Of a DNA stretch of 5,141 bases, positions 1 to 5,141 are shown piece after piece. Source of the DNA: Microbacteriaceae bacterium (lineage in GTDB: Bacteria; Actinomycetota; Actinomycetes; Actinomycetales; Microbacteriaceae); NCBI GenBank assembly GCA_947447385.1, contig CANFKN010000105.1, positions 1 through 5,141 of the forward strand, in the 5' to 3' direction. A model generated the notes under the pieces. The model saw only the letters and a list, made by a program, of their open reading frames with translations, did not search any database and was not told where the DNA came from. The position numbers and the translations under genes are program-made. Each line of letters starts with the position of its first letter. Within the stretch, counting starts at the first letter, position 1.

Positions 1-1414
1 CCATTGCTGGGCCACCAGAGCCTAAGCCCGCCGGCCCCTGCCCGAAGCCGCCAGCACCCGGGCCGAAACCAGTCGCCTGGTTGATCGAAGCCGAGAAACT
101 GCCTCCGTAGGTGTTGACTGCCCAAATGCCCCCGAGGCCCAACAAAACACCCAAACCGCCACCAAGCAGCCCTGTGACAAGTGATTCGCCCATTACCTGG
201 CCGACCACGCGCCGAGAGCGCCATCCGAGTGCCTTCAACGTGCCGAACTCGCGGGTGCGACGATTCACGCCAGAAGTTGTGAACAAAATAGCCATACCAA
301 ATGCTGCGAGCAGCACGAGTGCCGATAGCCAGCCACCTGCATTGTTGAGTAGGTCACCGGCGGTTGAAAGCGACCCGCTAACGGTGCTTGCAAGGTCTGC
401 CGATGTGTTCACCGTTGCGGTGTCATCAATAGCCTGAATCTTGGCTTTGACAGCATCGATTTGGTCAGCTGATTTTGCAGAAACATAGACCGTAGTAACT
501 ACATCAGGATTGCTAGACAGGCTCTGAGCTACATCGAGCGGCACATAGGCGTTAGAGGAAGTCGTTGCGGTTGAATTGGCGGGAGCAATCACGCCAATCA
601 CTTTGAACTTTGTGCCTGCCAGCGTGATGTTCTTGCCTACTTTCAACTTCGCAGTCTTTGCATAGGTTGAGTCGAGCACTGCTACTTTTGTGCCGGCGTC
701 TGCCGCGGTGAATGCACGCCCCGAACTGACCGTGGCAGTAGCAAACGGGCCGATTTGCACGTCGGATGCTCCGACACCCTCAACACTGATTGAAGTAATG
801 CCGAACTTGCTGCCACCCTTGCCATCAAAACCACCCTGAGGTGGGCCGATCTGGGTTGTGGTGGTTGAGCTATCAGTTGAAGAGGGCTGAGGGTTTGGCA
901 TCTGGTTTTCGCCCGGAGCTGCATTTGGGTCAAAGTTTGACTGACCCTGCTGTGAGTTGTTGATGAAGTGATTGTTTGTGGTTTGGTTCACAACAAAGGT
1001 TGGCACCGAACCGCTGAAAGTTATTGCGTTCAGCTTCAGAGTTGCGACTGCGCCTGCAACGCCATCAACGCTCTTGATTTGGTCAACGGTTGAGCTGGCC
1101 AAAGTCGATGAACCGAGTGCCACTTCGAGGCGACTTGCGCTGAACTTTCGAGTTGAACCCGAAGTTGTTCCTTTGCTGCCACCTATGTCAAAACGTGGTC
1201 CGCCATCAGCACCAGGCATTCCTGCCTTGCTGACTGTGATGTCAGTACCGATTCCATAGAGGCCTGACAGAACCGTGCTTTGGGCATCTTTAATGCCGGT
1301 TGCCACAGAGTTCACAACCATGACCAGGCCAATCGCCAGAGATAGGCCAATCGCCACGAGTGCGGTCTGTCGTTTGCGCTTAGTTAGTTCGCGCCCGAGA
1401 TAAGTGAAAAACAT
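1..1414 (-). CDS. ABC transporter permease, FtsX/MacB type (partial, C-terminus beyond left edge)
   Basis: Reading the minus strand from the ATG at 1414 gives 471 codons without a stop, so the gene runs off the left edge. Residues ~17-38 form a first membrane helix after a basic start (TKRKRQ). Residues ~40-355 are a large extracytoplasmic domain of the MacB_PCD kind. Helix 2 is at ~362-382, followed by the FtsX-type cytoplasmic motif TREFGTLKALGWR (387-399), then helix 3 at ~409-433. One more helix and the C-terminus should follow. Such permeases pair with a LolD/MacB-like ATPase and move lipids, peptides or drugs, or act as mechanotransmission systems; the substrate cannot be read here. No ATPase gene lies upstream, so it is probably beyond the left edge. 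Three low-complexity stretches stand out: Gly-rich 70-86, Asn/Gln/Ser/Thr/Pro-rich 143-202 and Gly-rich 449-469. I recall similar Gly-rich loops in actinobacterial homologues. A weak AGG lies 5 nt before the ATG. Family call is secure, function is not. Confidence 0.9.
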   Translation of the reverse strand, partial: MFFTYLGRELTKRKRQTALVAIGLSLAIGLVMVVNSVATGIKDAQSTVLSGLYGIGTDITVSKAGMPGADGGPRFDIGGSKGTTSGSTRKFSASRLEVALGSSTLASSTVDQIKSVDGVAGAVATLKLNAITFSGSVPTFVVNQTTNNHFINNSQQGQSNFDPNAAPGENQMPNPQPSSTDSSTTTTQIGPPQGGFDGKGGSKFGITSISVEGVGASDVQIGPFATATVSSGRAFTAADAGTKVAVLDSTYAKTAKLKVGKNITLAGTKFKVIGVIAPANSTATTSSNAYVPLDVAQSLSSNPDVVTTVYVSAKSADQIDAVKAKIQAIDDTATVNTSADLASTVSGSLSTAGDLLNNAGGWLSALVLLAAFGMAILFTTSGVNRRTREFGTLKALGWRSRRVVGQVMGESLVTGLLGGGLGVLLGLGGIWAVNTYGGSFSASINQATGFGPGAGGFGQGPAGLGSGGPAM

Positions 1415-1478
1415 AAAAGCCTAACCCTAGAGAGAGCAACGATTTTCGCTGCACGCCCAACACTCTGCCAGTGATGGC
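1415..1478 (-). promoter_or_regulatory. Short gap upstream of permease, possible promoter
   Basis: This 64-nt gap separates the methylase stop from the permease start on the minus strand. A TAGGGT hexamer (plus-strand 1424-1429) fits the actinobacterial TANNNT -10 pattern and lies 9 nt before the ATG, which would give a transcript with almost no leader. No convincing -35 is placed at standard spacing. No GC-rich hairpin with a T tract separates the two genes, so read-through from the methylase is also possible. The only ribosome-binding hint is AGG 5 nt before the ATG. This is a weak, inferred site. Confidence 0.3.
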
Positions 1479-2525
1479 TTAAGTTTTGCTGGCGCCAACC
1501 ATTTTTTCAACACGCTTGCGCTCGCCGACGAGCACAACATATTCCAGATTGCGCTGATGCTTTGGTTCGCCAACCTTTTTGCCAGCTTGGTTGAAGATGC
1601 CAATCTGAGCACCTACATAGCGTTTGAAATCAACCTCGATGACAGCAACGTGACCACGTGGTTCGCACATCGCAATCAAATCGTCTTTGCTGAGCCAACT
1701 CTCGTTGTTGTAACTCAAAATCAAAGTTTCGGCACGCACATCTGTGAGCAGTTTCTCAATCGATGCCGAGATTTCTCGTTTCGAGTTGAATGCACTTTTT
1801 GTGTCTGGGTCGCGCACATCAATGCGCTTATTGGCGATTCCGTAAACCTCAGGGTGATCCCAGCGAGTCAGGGTCTCCCAAATGTGATAGTTCGCAAAGT
1901 AGCGATGCTGGTTATATGGCGGGTCAAGATAAGCCAAATCGGTTGGTGGCAAAGTGGCTGCAAGATCGAGTGCGTCGCCTCGATATGCAAAGCCCTCCCC
2001 CGCAATTAAACCTGGGTCTCGCATTTCGAGTTGATTGAAACTGCGACTAGCCCAAGATTTGAGAAAAGCCATTTGCAGACCTGTTGTGCTGTCGACTCGG
2101 TCAGCCGCCAGAATCAGTGAGGTTAGCAACGGGTGGTACATCCACGAGTTTTTATATTCACTCTCGATGCGGTTGCGAATCGCATCAACTTTGGCGCCAT
2201 TTTGAGGTTGAAAATAGCGGGCGTCTTCACAAAAAGTCTTAGTGAAATAGCCCGGCTCACCCACGGTTGAATTCAGGTCTGCCAACGCGGCAGTGAGCTC
2301 AGCCTGGTTAGCGGCCGCACCATCAAGTGAGATCCAGGTGCGCGCGAACGCTTCTGAATAGCTGGCCAAATCGACTGCCGAAACAGTCAGGCCCTGTCGC
2401 TTGAAGGCTTGGGCAACGCGCGTAGTGCCAGTGAACAGGTCAAGCGCAGTTTGGGCGCCACTGGCGGCTGCCAGCGACGAAAGCAAAGGCACGAGGGTGC
2501 GCTTTGAGCCCAAATATTTAATCAC
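1479..2525 (-). CDS. D12-class DNA N6-adenine methyltransferase (orphan, COG3392-like)
   Basis: This 348-residue protein should transfer a methyl group from S-adenosylmethionine to N6 of adenine in DNA. Motifs follow the Dam/alpha-class order. Motif X is KYLGSKR (3-9). Motif I is DLFTGTT (29-35), for cofactor binding. An acidic end of strand 2 lies at VD (51-52), and YRGDA (181-185) looks like motif III. The catalytic motif IV is DPPY (201-204), followed by NQHRYF. A later SYNNESWLS (271-279) and NLEYVVLVG (326-334) are shared with actinobacterial homologues I remember. The start is GTG at 2525; it puts motif X at residue 3, as usual for the family, so little can be missing. Only a weak AGAAAG precedes it, 7 nt upstream. 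No restriction endonuclease or specificity subunit is present, so it looks like a solitary methylase for regulation, replication or repair, or protection against a distant nuclease. The target site is unknown. It is divergent from the sirtuin gene. Confidence 0.92.
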   Translation of the reverse strand: MIKYLGSKRTLVPLLSSLAAASGAQTALDLFTGTTRVAQAFKRQGLTVSAVDLASYSEAFARTWISLDGAAANQAELTAALADLNSTVGEPGYFTKTFCEDARYFQPQNGAKVDAIRNRIESEYKNSWMYHPLLTSLILAADRVDSTTGLQMAFLKSWASRSFNQLEMRDPGLIAGEGFAYRGDALDLAATLPPTDLAYLDPPYNQHRYFANYHIWETLTRWDHPEVYGIANKRIDVRDPDTKSAFNSKREISASIEKLLTDVRAETLILSYNNESWLSKDDLIAMCEPRGHVAVIEVDFKRYVGAQIGIFNQAGKKVGEPKHQRNLEYVVLVGERKRVEKMVGASKT

Positions 2526-2530
2526 TTAGA

Positions 2531-2566
2531 AACTTTCTGATTCAGTGCAAGTTTGCCACGAAAGTT
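2531..2566. repeat. 7-bp inverted repeat AACTTTC / GAAAGTT in the divergent promoter
   Basis: AACTTTC at 2531-2537 and its exact reverse complement GAAAGTT at 2560-2566 flank 22 nt, with centres 29 nt apart, close to three helical turns. The left arm also sits in a smaller near-palindrome, AGAAACTTTCT (2528-2538), which overlaps the ribosome-binding region of the methylase. The right arm abuts the proposed -10 for the sirtuin. This could be a paired operator, but short AT-rich repeats of this size also arise by chance. Confidence 0.35.
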
Positions 2567-2571
2567 AGACT
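2566..2571 (+). promoter_or_regulatory. Probable -10 element (TAGACT) of a leaderless sirtuin transcript
   Basis: TAGACT matches the actinobacterial TANNNT -10 consensus and ends 7 nt before the ATG at 2579. Transcription would then begin at or next to the A of the start codon. No Shine-Dalgarno-like purine run precedes this ATG or the in-frame ATG at 2591, which supports leaderless translation and favours 2579. No clear -35 is seen at 17-18 nt spacing, which is common for such promoters. Confidence 0.5.
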
Positions 2572-2578
2572 GGTATCG

Positions 2579-3451
2579 ATGGTTGACCTAATGAACACAG
2601 CGCAGCCAGACGATGACTATGAAAGCCCCGCACTTTCGGCTGCAGCACAATATGGGGTCGATTTTGTGCGTGAGCGTCTGGCTGGCAAAAAACTCCTTGT
2701 GCTAAGTGGCGCTGGTTTGTCGACCGACTCGGGAATTCCTGACTATCGAGGCGAGGGCCGCGTTGCGCGCCACCCGATGACTTTCGACTCATTCATGGGT
2801 TCGCGCGATGCCCAGGTGCGATATTGGGCTCGCAGTTTTGTTGGCTGGAGCCGAATCGCTCTAGCTAAACCCAACCCTGGTCATTTTGCGATTGCCCAAG
2901 GTGAAAGTCTCGGGTTGGTCTCGCGCATCATCACGCAAAATGTTGATGGTTTGCACCAGGCAGCCGGTGCTCGCAAAGTAATCGAACTTCACGGCAGTCT
3001 GGCACGAGTGCGATGCATGAAATGTGGCCTTTCGATGTCGAGAATCGACATGGATGCTTTGCTCACGCAGCTCAACCCAACGATCTCTAAAAGCGACAGT
3101 TTTGAGTTCAGCCCCGACGGCGATGCCGAAGTTTCAGTTGCCGAAAACTTTCAGGTGCCTGATTGCCCAAAGTGCGGCGGGGTGCTCAAGCCTGATGTTG
3201 TATTTTTTGGCGAGAATGTTCCTACTGAGAGAGTCAACGATTGTTTCGCTGCCCTCGACGATGCCGATGCTTTGCTGGTGGTTGGTAGCTCGCTCGCTGT
3301 GAATTCGGGAATGCGGTTTGCAAAGCATGCTGCACGTACCGACAAACCGATTGTGATTGTAAACCTCGGCCCTACTAAGGCCGATGAACTTGCACTGGCA
3401 AAAATTGAGGCGAACAGTTCGCTGGTTTTAGAGAGGCTTTTGATTGACTAG
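2579..3451 (+). CDS. NAD-dependent protein deacylase, class II (SIRT4-type) sirtuin
   Basis: This 290-residue sirtuin should remove acyl groups from lysines using NAD+, releasing nicotinamide and O-acyl-ADP-ribose; class II members may prefer bulkier acyl groups or ADP-ribosylate. The Rossmann NAD site starts with SGAGLSTDSGIPDYR (43-57), the SGIPDYR form being typical of class II. TQNVDGLH (119-126) binds NAD ribose and nicotinamide. His138 in LHGS is the general base. Zinc ligands are Cys146/Cys149 and Cys196/Cys199. The 46 residues between the Cys pairs, with NPT near 166-168 and FQVP (191-194), match the long SIRT4 insert. KPDVVFFGE (204-212), GSSL (236-239) and VNLGPT (261-266) complete the fold, and RYWARSFVGW (81-90) is also SIRT4-like. 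All key residues are present and the length is normal. I chose ATG 2579 because of the leaderless promoter; ATG 2591 is possible. There is no signal peptide, so it is cytoplasmic. It is the first gene of an operon with the overlapping phosphatase. Its substrates are unknown. Confidence 0.95.
   Translation: MVDLMNTAQPDDDYESPALSAAAQYGVDFVRERLAGKKLLVLSGAGLSTDSGIPDYRGEGRVARHPMTFDSFMGSRDAQVRYWARSFVGWSRIALAKPNPGHFAIAQGESLGLVSRIITQNVDGLHQAAGARKVIELHGSLARVRCMKCGLSMSRIDMDALLTQLNPTISKSDSFEFSPDGDAEVSVAENFQVPDCPKCGGVLKPDVVFFGENVPTERVNDCFAALDDADALLVVGSSLAVNSGMRFAKHAARTDKPIVIVNLGPTKADELALAKIEANSSLVLERLLID
3431..3436 (+). promoter_or_regulatory. Shine-Dalgarno (GAGAGG) for the TTG-started phosphatase
   Basis: GAGAGG lies inside the last codons of the sirtuin, 7 nt before TTG at 3444. 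It decides the start: no ATG or GTG lies in frame nearby, and the catalytic RHG motif begins only ten codons downstream. It is the clearest ribosome-binding site in the window and implies translational coupling with the sirtuin. Confidence 0.65.
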
Positions 3452-4034
3452 CACGATTGTTGGCCTGCTGCGCCACGGCCAAACCGACTGGAACATCGAT
3501 TTTCGACTGCAGGGAATCGCCGATATTCCACTAAACGAAACGGGAATTGCCCAAGCCGAAATGGCAGGTCAAGCAATTGACGGCAATGACTGGGATCTTC
3601 TGCTCACCTCGCCGCTTTCGAGGGCCCGAGACACCGCTGACATCGTCGCAAAGCACGCCGGCTTTGACGTGATTCAGGTTGAACCAATGTTGCTTGAGCG
3701 CTCATTTGGTGAGGCTGAGGGGTTGCTCTATGAAGAATGGCGAGCCAAATACCAAGACACGAACTTGGTGCCCGGTTCAGAGTCGCTCATCGAGTTAGCT
3801 GCCAGGGCAAGGCTTTTGCTCGACACCCTTGCCACGAACTACCCCGGTCAGCGAGTTTTGACGGTTTCTCACGGCGCACTGATTCGCAAGCTTTTGCGCC
3901 TAACCAGCAATAACGAACTGCCTCGCGAGGGTGAACGCTTGGGCAATGCCAGCATGAGCGTTTTGAAGCACGAAAACGGGGTTTGGTCGGTGGCGAACTA
4001 TGCTCCCCAAACTTTGCAACAGCCAAGTAGTTAG
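3444..4034 (+). CDS. Histidine phosphatase family protein (phosphoglycerate mutase superfamily)
   Basis: This 196-residue cytoplasmic protein belongs to the branch-1 histidine phosphatases, which pass phosphate through a phospho-histidine. The catalytic LLRHGQTDWN spans 8-17, with His11 as nucleophile and Arg10 binding phosphate. Other expected residues are present: RLQGIADIPLN (21-31), Arg60 in TSPLSRARDTA (55-65), the acid Glu85 in ERSFGEAEG (85-93) and the second His143 in VSHG (141-144). The short length and this pattern fit broad-specificity phosphatases (PhoE, GpmB-like, CobC-like) better than glycolytic phosphoglycerate mutase, which is about 250 residues. The true substrate cannot be told. 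The TTG start overlaps the sirtuin end by 8 nt behind a good Shine-Dalgarno, so the two are co-transcribed and probably translationally coupled. A CobC-like role (alpha-ribazole phosphatase) is conceivable but no other cobalamin gene is seen. The gene ends one base before the convergent glycosyltransferase. Confidence 0.92.
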   Translation: MTSTIVGLLRHGQTDWNIDFRLQGIADIPLNETGIAQAEMAGQAIDGNDWDLLLTSPLSRARDTADIVAKHAGFDVIQVEPMLLERSFGEAEGLLYEEWRAKYQDTNLVPGSESLIELAARARLLLDTLATNYPGQRVLTVSHGALIRKLLRLTSNNELPREGERLGNASMSVLKHENGVWSVANYAPQTLQQPSS

Positions 4035-4043
4035 CTTATAACT
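4029..4043. other. Weak hairpin at the convergent gene ends
   Basis: AGTTA (4029-4033) and TAACT (4039-4043) could pair around a 5-nt loop, across the stop codons of both convergent genes. The stem is only 5 bp, AT-rich and lacks a T tract, so it is at best a feeble terminator. It is recorded because no better terminator is visible between the two units. Confidence 0.2.
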
Positions 4044-5124
4044 CGCTGATCATCTGGGTTAGGGCGCCGGCTGACTGGCTCCAGTTGAAATGGCGCGACC
4101 ATTTGAGTGAGGCTTCAGAGCGGGCAATCCACGCTGGGTTTGCCGTCAGCTTCTTGACCTGATGAGCAAAATCTGACGGATTGTTTTGATCGAAATACAG
4201 CGCAGCTAAGCCGCCAATCTCACGAAAAATCTCGATGTCGCTAACGACAACCGGAATGCCTCGTGACATGGCCTCGACTAGGGGAATTCCAAAGCCTTCA
4301 TCTTGAGAGCCAGTAACTAGTGCCACTGCCCTATCGAGCTGCTGGTGGTAGGCGGTTTCGCTAACGCCGTTGTGAAAAATGACTTTACCGCCTGCTGGCT
4401 CAATGCGTGATTCAAGCTCAGCGCGCCGCGATGGTGAGATTTTGCTCAAGAGATTTAGTTCAAAGTCAGGCAGGTGTTTCATGCCATCGATGAGCACCTC
4501 AACGTTTTTATAGCCGATGAAGCTGCCCATATAAACCAAGCTCTGCGCATGCTTTGGTCTTGAAGTCGGAGGCTTTGGGTGGTTGTCATCGGTTGGCGAA
4601 CCAGCGGCGTTATAGATCACAGAAATAGGACGTTTGGTCAGCTTGTGCCATTCCATGAGTCGCTTGGTGCTCTCAGAGACAGTGGCAACCGCATCGGCGC
4701 GGTTCAACAGCAGACGCTGCGGCCAATAGCTCAAGTGATACAAGCGCCACAAAACGCGAATCGCGAGGTTGAAACCAGCGGGTGGTGTCTTGTGGTTGTA
4801 ATAAATCAGGTCATGCAAAGTCAGAATCAACTTGTATTTGCGGCCAATGCTGCCCATAGTCTGCATTGGCGAGAAAACCACTTTGGCTCCGGCTTTATTT
4901 AGCGTGCGCGCCATGAAGGGTTCACGCCACGAGGTTGGGTCGTTGGCCATGATGTATTCAACACCCTGTGGCAGTTTTTCAAGTTGACGCAGGTCATAGA
5001 TAACCGCAACCACCTTGGTTCGCATATTCAGTGCGGCAAATAGCGCAGCCGAGAAACGGCTGATGCCGTCATGATGATCAAATCTGATGTATCGCGCGTC
5101 AAAAAAGATTTTGTCGGCAATCAT
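4036..5124 (-). CDS. Glycosyltransferase, GT4 type (GT-B fold, retaining)
   Basis: This 362-residue protein should transfer a sugar from a nucleotide donor to a growing glycan at the cytoplasmic face of the membrane, as in cell-wall or exopolysaccharide synthesis. The N-terminal acceptor domain (1-~185) has DARYIR (9-14) and DGISRF (19-24), like the G-I-G-R-Y loop of mannosyl- and rhamnosyltransferases, and LTLHDLIYY (101-109), typical of this group. The C-terminal donor domain has YMGSFIGYKN (198-207), where GT4 enzymes bind phosphate. It also has the EX7E motif in EGFGIPLVE (276-284), with Glu276 and Glu284, followed by GIPVVVSD (289-296). Length is normal for the family and there is no signal peptide or clear membrane helix. 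The ATG at 5124 overlaps a TAA in another frame (TAATG), suggesting coupling to an upstream gene cut by the right edge. Donor and acceptor sugars cannot be read; mannose-type is a guess. No terminator follows. Confidence 0.92.
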   Translation of the reverse strand: MIADKIFFDARYIRFDHHDGISRFSAALFAALNMRTKVVAVIYDLRQLEKLPQGVEYIMANDPTSWREPFMARTLNKAGAKVVFSPMQTMGSIGRKYKLILTLHDLIYYNHKTPPAGFNLAIRVLWRLYHLSYWPQRLLLNRADAVATVSESTKRLMEWHKLTKRPISVIYNAAGSPTDDNHPKPPTSRPKHAQSLVYMGSFIGYKNVEVLIDGMKHLPDFELNLLSKISPSRRAELESRIEPAGGKVIFHNGVSETAYHQQLDRAVALVTGSQDEGFGIPLVEAMSRGIPVVVSDIEIFREIGGLAALYFDQNNPSDFAHQVKKLTANPAWIARSEASLKWSRHFNWSQSAGALTQMISEL

Positions 5125-5141
5125 TACTTGGTCTCGATGAA
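5124..5141 (-). CDS. Possible last codons of an upstream gene (partial)
   Basis: One minus-strand frame reads FIETK followed by TAA (5126-5124), and the final A of this stop is the first base of the glycosyltransferase ATG. TAATG junctions are common within operons, so this is probably the end of an upstream gene, perhaps another envelope-glycan gene. Only five codons are in the window, so the frame cannot be proved and no function can be given. Confidence 0.3.
   Translation of the reverse strand, partial: FIETK

Larger units (their letters stand above)
2526..2578. promoter_or_regulatory. Divergent promoter region, methylase / sirtuin
   Basis: Only 53 nt separate the GTG of the methylase from the ATG of the sirtuin, so both promoters must share or overlap this DNA unless they reach into the coding regions. 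A minus-strand TAACTT (plus 2562-2567) is a possible -10 for the methylase, giving a leader of about 30 nt. It overlaps the plus-strand TAGACT at 2566-2571 by two bases. If both are used, the polymerases would compete, linking expression of the two units. That there must be promoters here follows from the layout; the exact elements are inferred. Confidence 0.5.

Noticed and set aside
1..70. GC-rich short repeats at the left edge
   Set aside because: They are explained by Gly/Pro codons of the Gly-rich loop of the permease and keep its reading frame, so there is no reason to call a separate repeat element.
111..437. Pro-rich 108-residue plus-strand reading frame
   Set aside because: It is antisense to the permease, whose frame gives clear helices and the FtsX motif; the Pro-rich composition mirrors Gly codons on the other strand.
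1471..1490. Possible terminator after the methylase
   Set aside because: Only a 4-bp GCCA/TGGC stem is found near the stop, with no T tract on the minus strand.
1557..2009. 150-residue plus-strand reading frame
   Set aside because: It lies wholly antisense to the methylase motifs, including DPPY, and shows no recognisable domain or good ribosome-binding site.
1479..4034. Methylase, sirtuin and phosphatase as an antiphage defence island
   Set aside because: Sir2 domains occur in defence systems as NADases, but this one is a stand-alone class II enzyme with an intact zinc module and catalytic His, typical of housekeeping deacylases. No nuclease, sensor or mobile-element gene is present.
4579..4902. 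107-residue plus-strand reading frame
   Set aside because: It is antisense to the glycosyltransferase and has no family features.

Overview
The window looks like chromosomal DNA from a moderate-GC actinobacterium. GC is roughly one half by eye. The protein sequences, especially the permease and the D12-class methylase, resemble versions I remember from Actinobacteria. One promoter-like motif (TANNNT placed 7 nt before an ATG with no Shine-Dalgarno) suits actinobacterial leaderless transcription. A low-GC member of the Microbacteriaceae, such as the freshwater Luna-type lineages, is my best guess, but this is inference. I see no RNA gene, CRISPR array, insertion sequence or phage gene.

Layout, left to right. 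(1) Positions 1-1414, minus strand: the first 471 codons of an FtsX/MacB-type ABC transporter permease, cut by the left edge. It has no stop inside the window. (2) 1479-2525, minus: a complete orphan D12-class DNA adenine methylase, 64 nt upstream of the permease and in the same direction. (3) 2526-2578: a compact divergent promoter region with small inverted repeats and a likely leaderless promoter for the plus-strand genes. (4) 2579-3451, plus: a complete class II (SIRT4-type) sirtuin. (5) 3444-4034, plus: a histidine phosphatase of the phosphoglycerate mutase superfamily. It overlaps the sirtuin by 8 nt and uses a TTG start behind a good Shine-Dalgarno. (6) 4036-5124, minus: a GT4-type glycosyltransferase convergent with the phosphatase, with one base between the two genes. 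A probable upstream gene on the same strand ends at the TAATG junction at its start.

The window is almost entirely coding. It holds three transcription units: a leftward methylase (perhaps with the permease), a rightward sirtuin-phosphatase operon, and a leftward glycosyltransferase unit entering from the right edge. Only the sirtuin-phosphatase pair shows strong evidence of co-expression. The permease and the glycosyltransferase point to envelope functions whose partners lie outside the window. I find no convincing new multi-gene system. The most interesting points are the close resemblance of the sirtuin to SIRT4, its coupling to a phosphatase, and the tight divergent and convergent gene arrangements.
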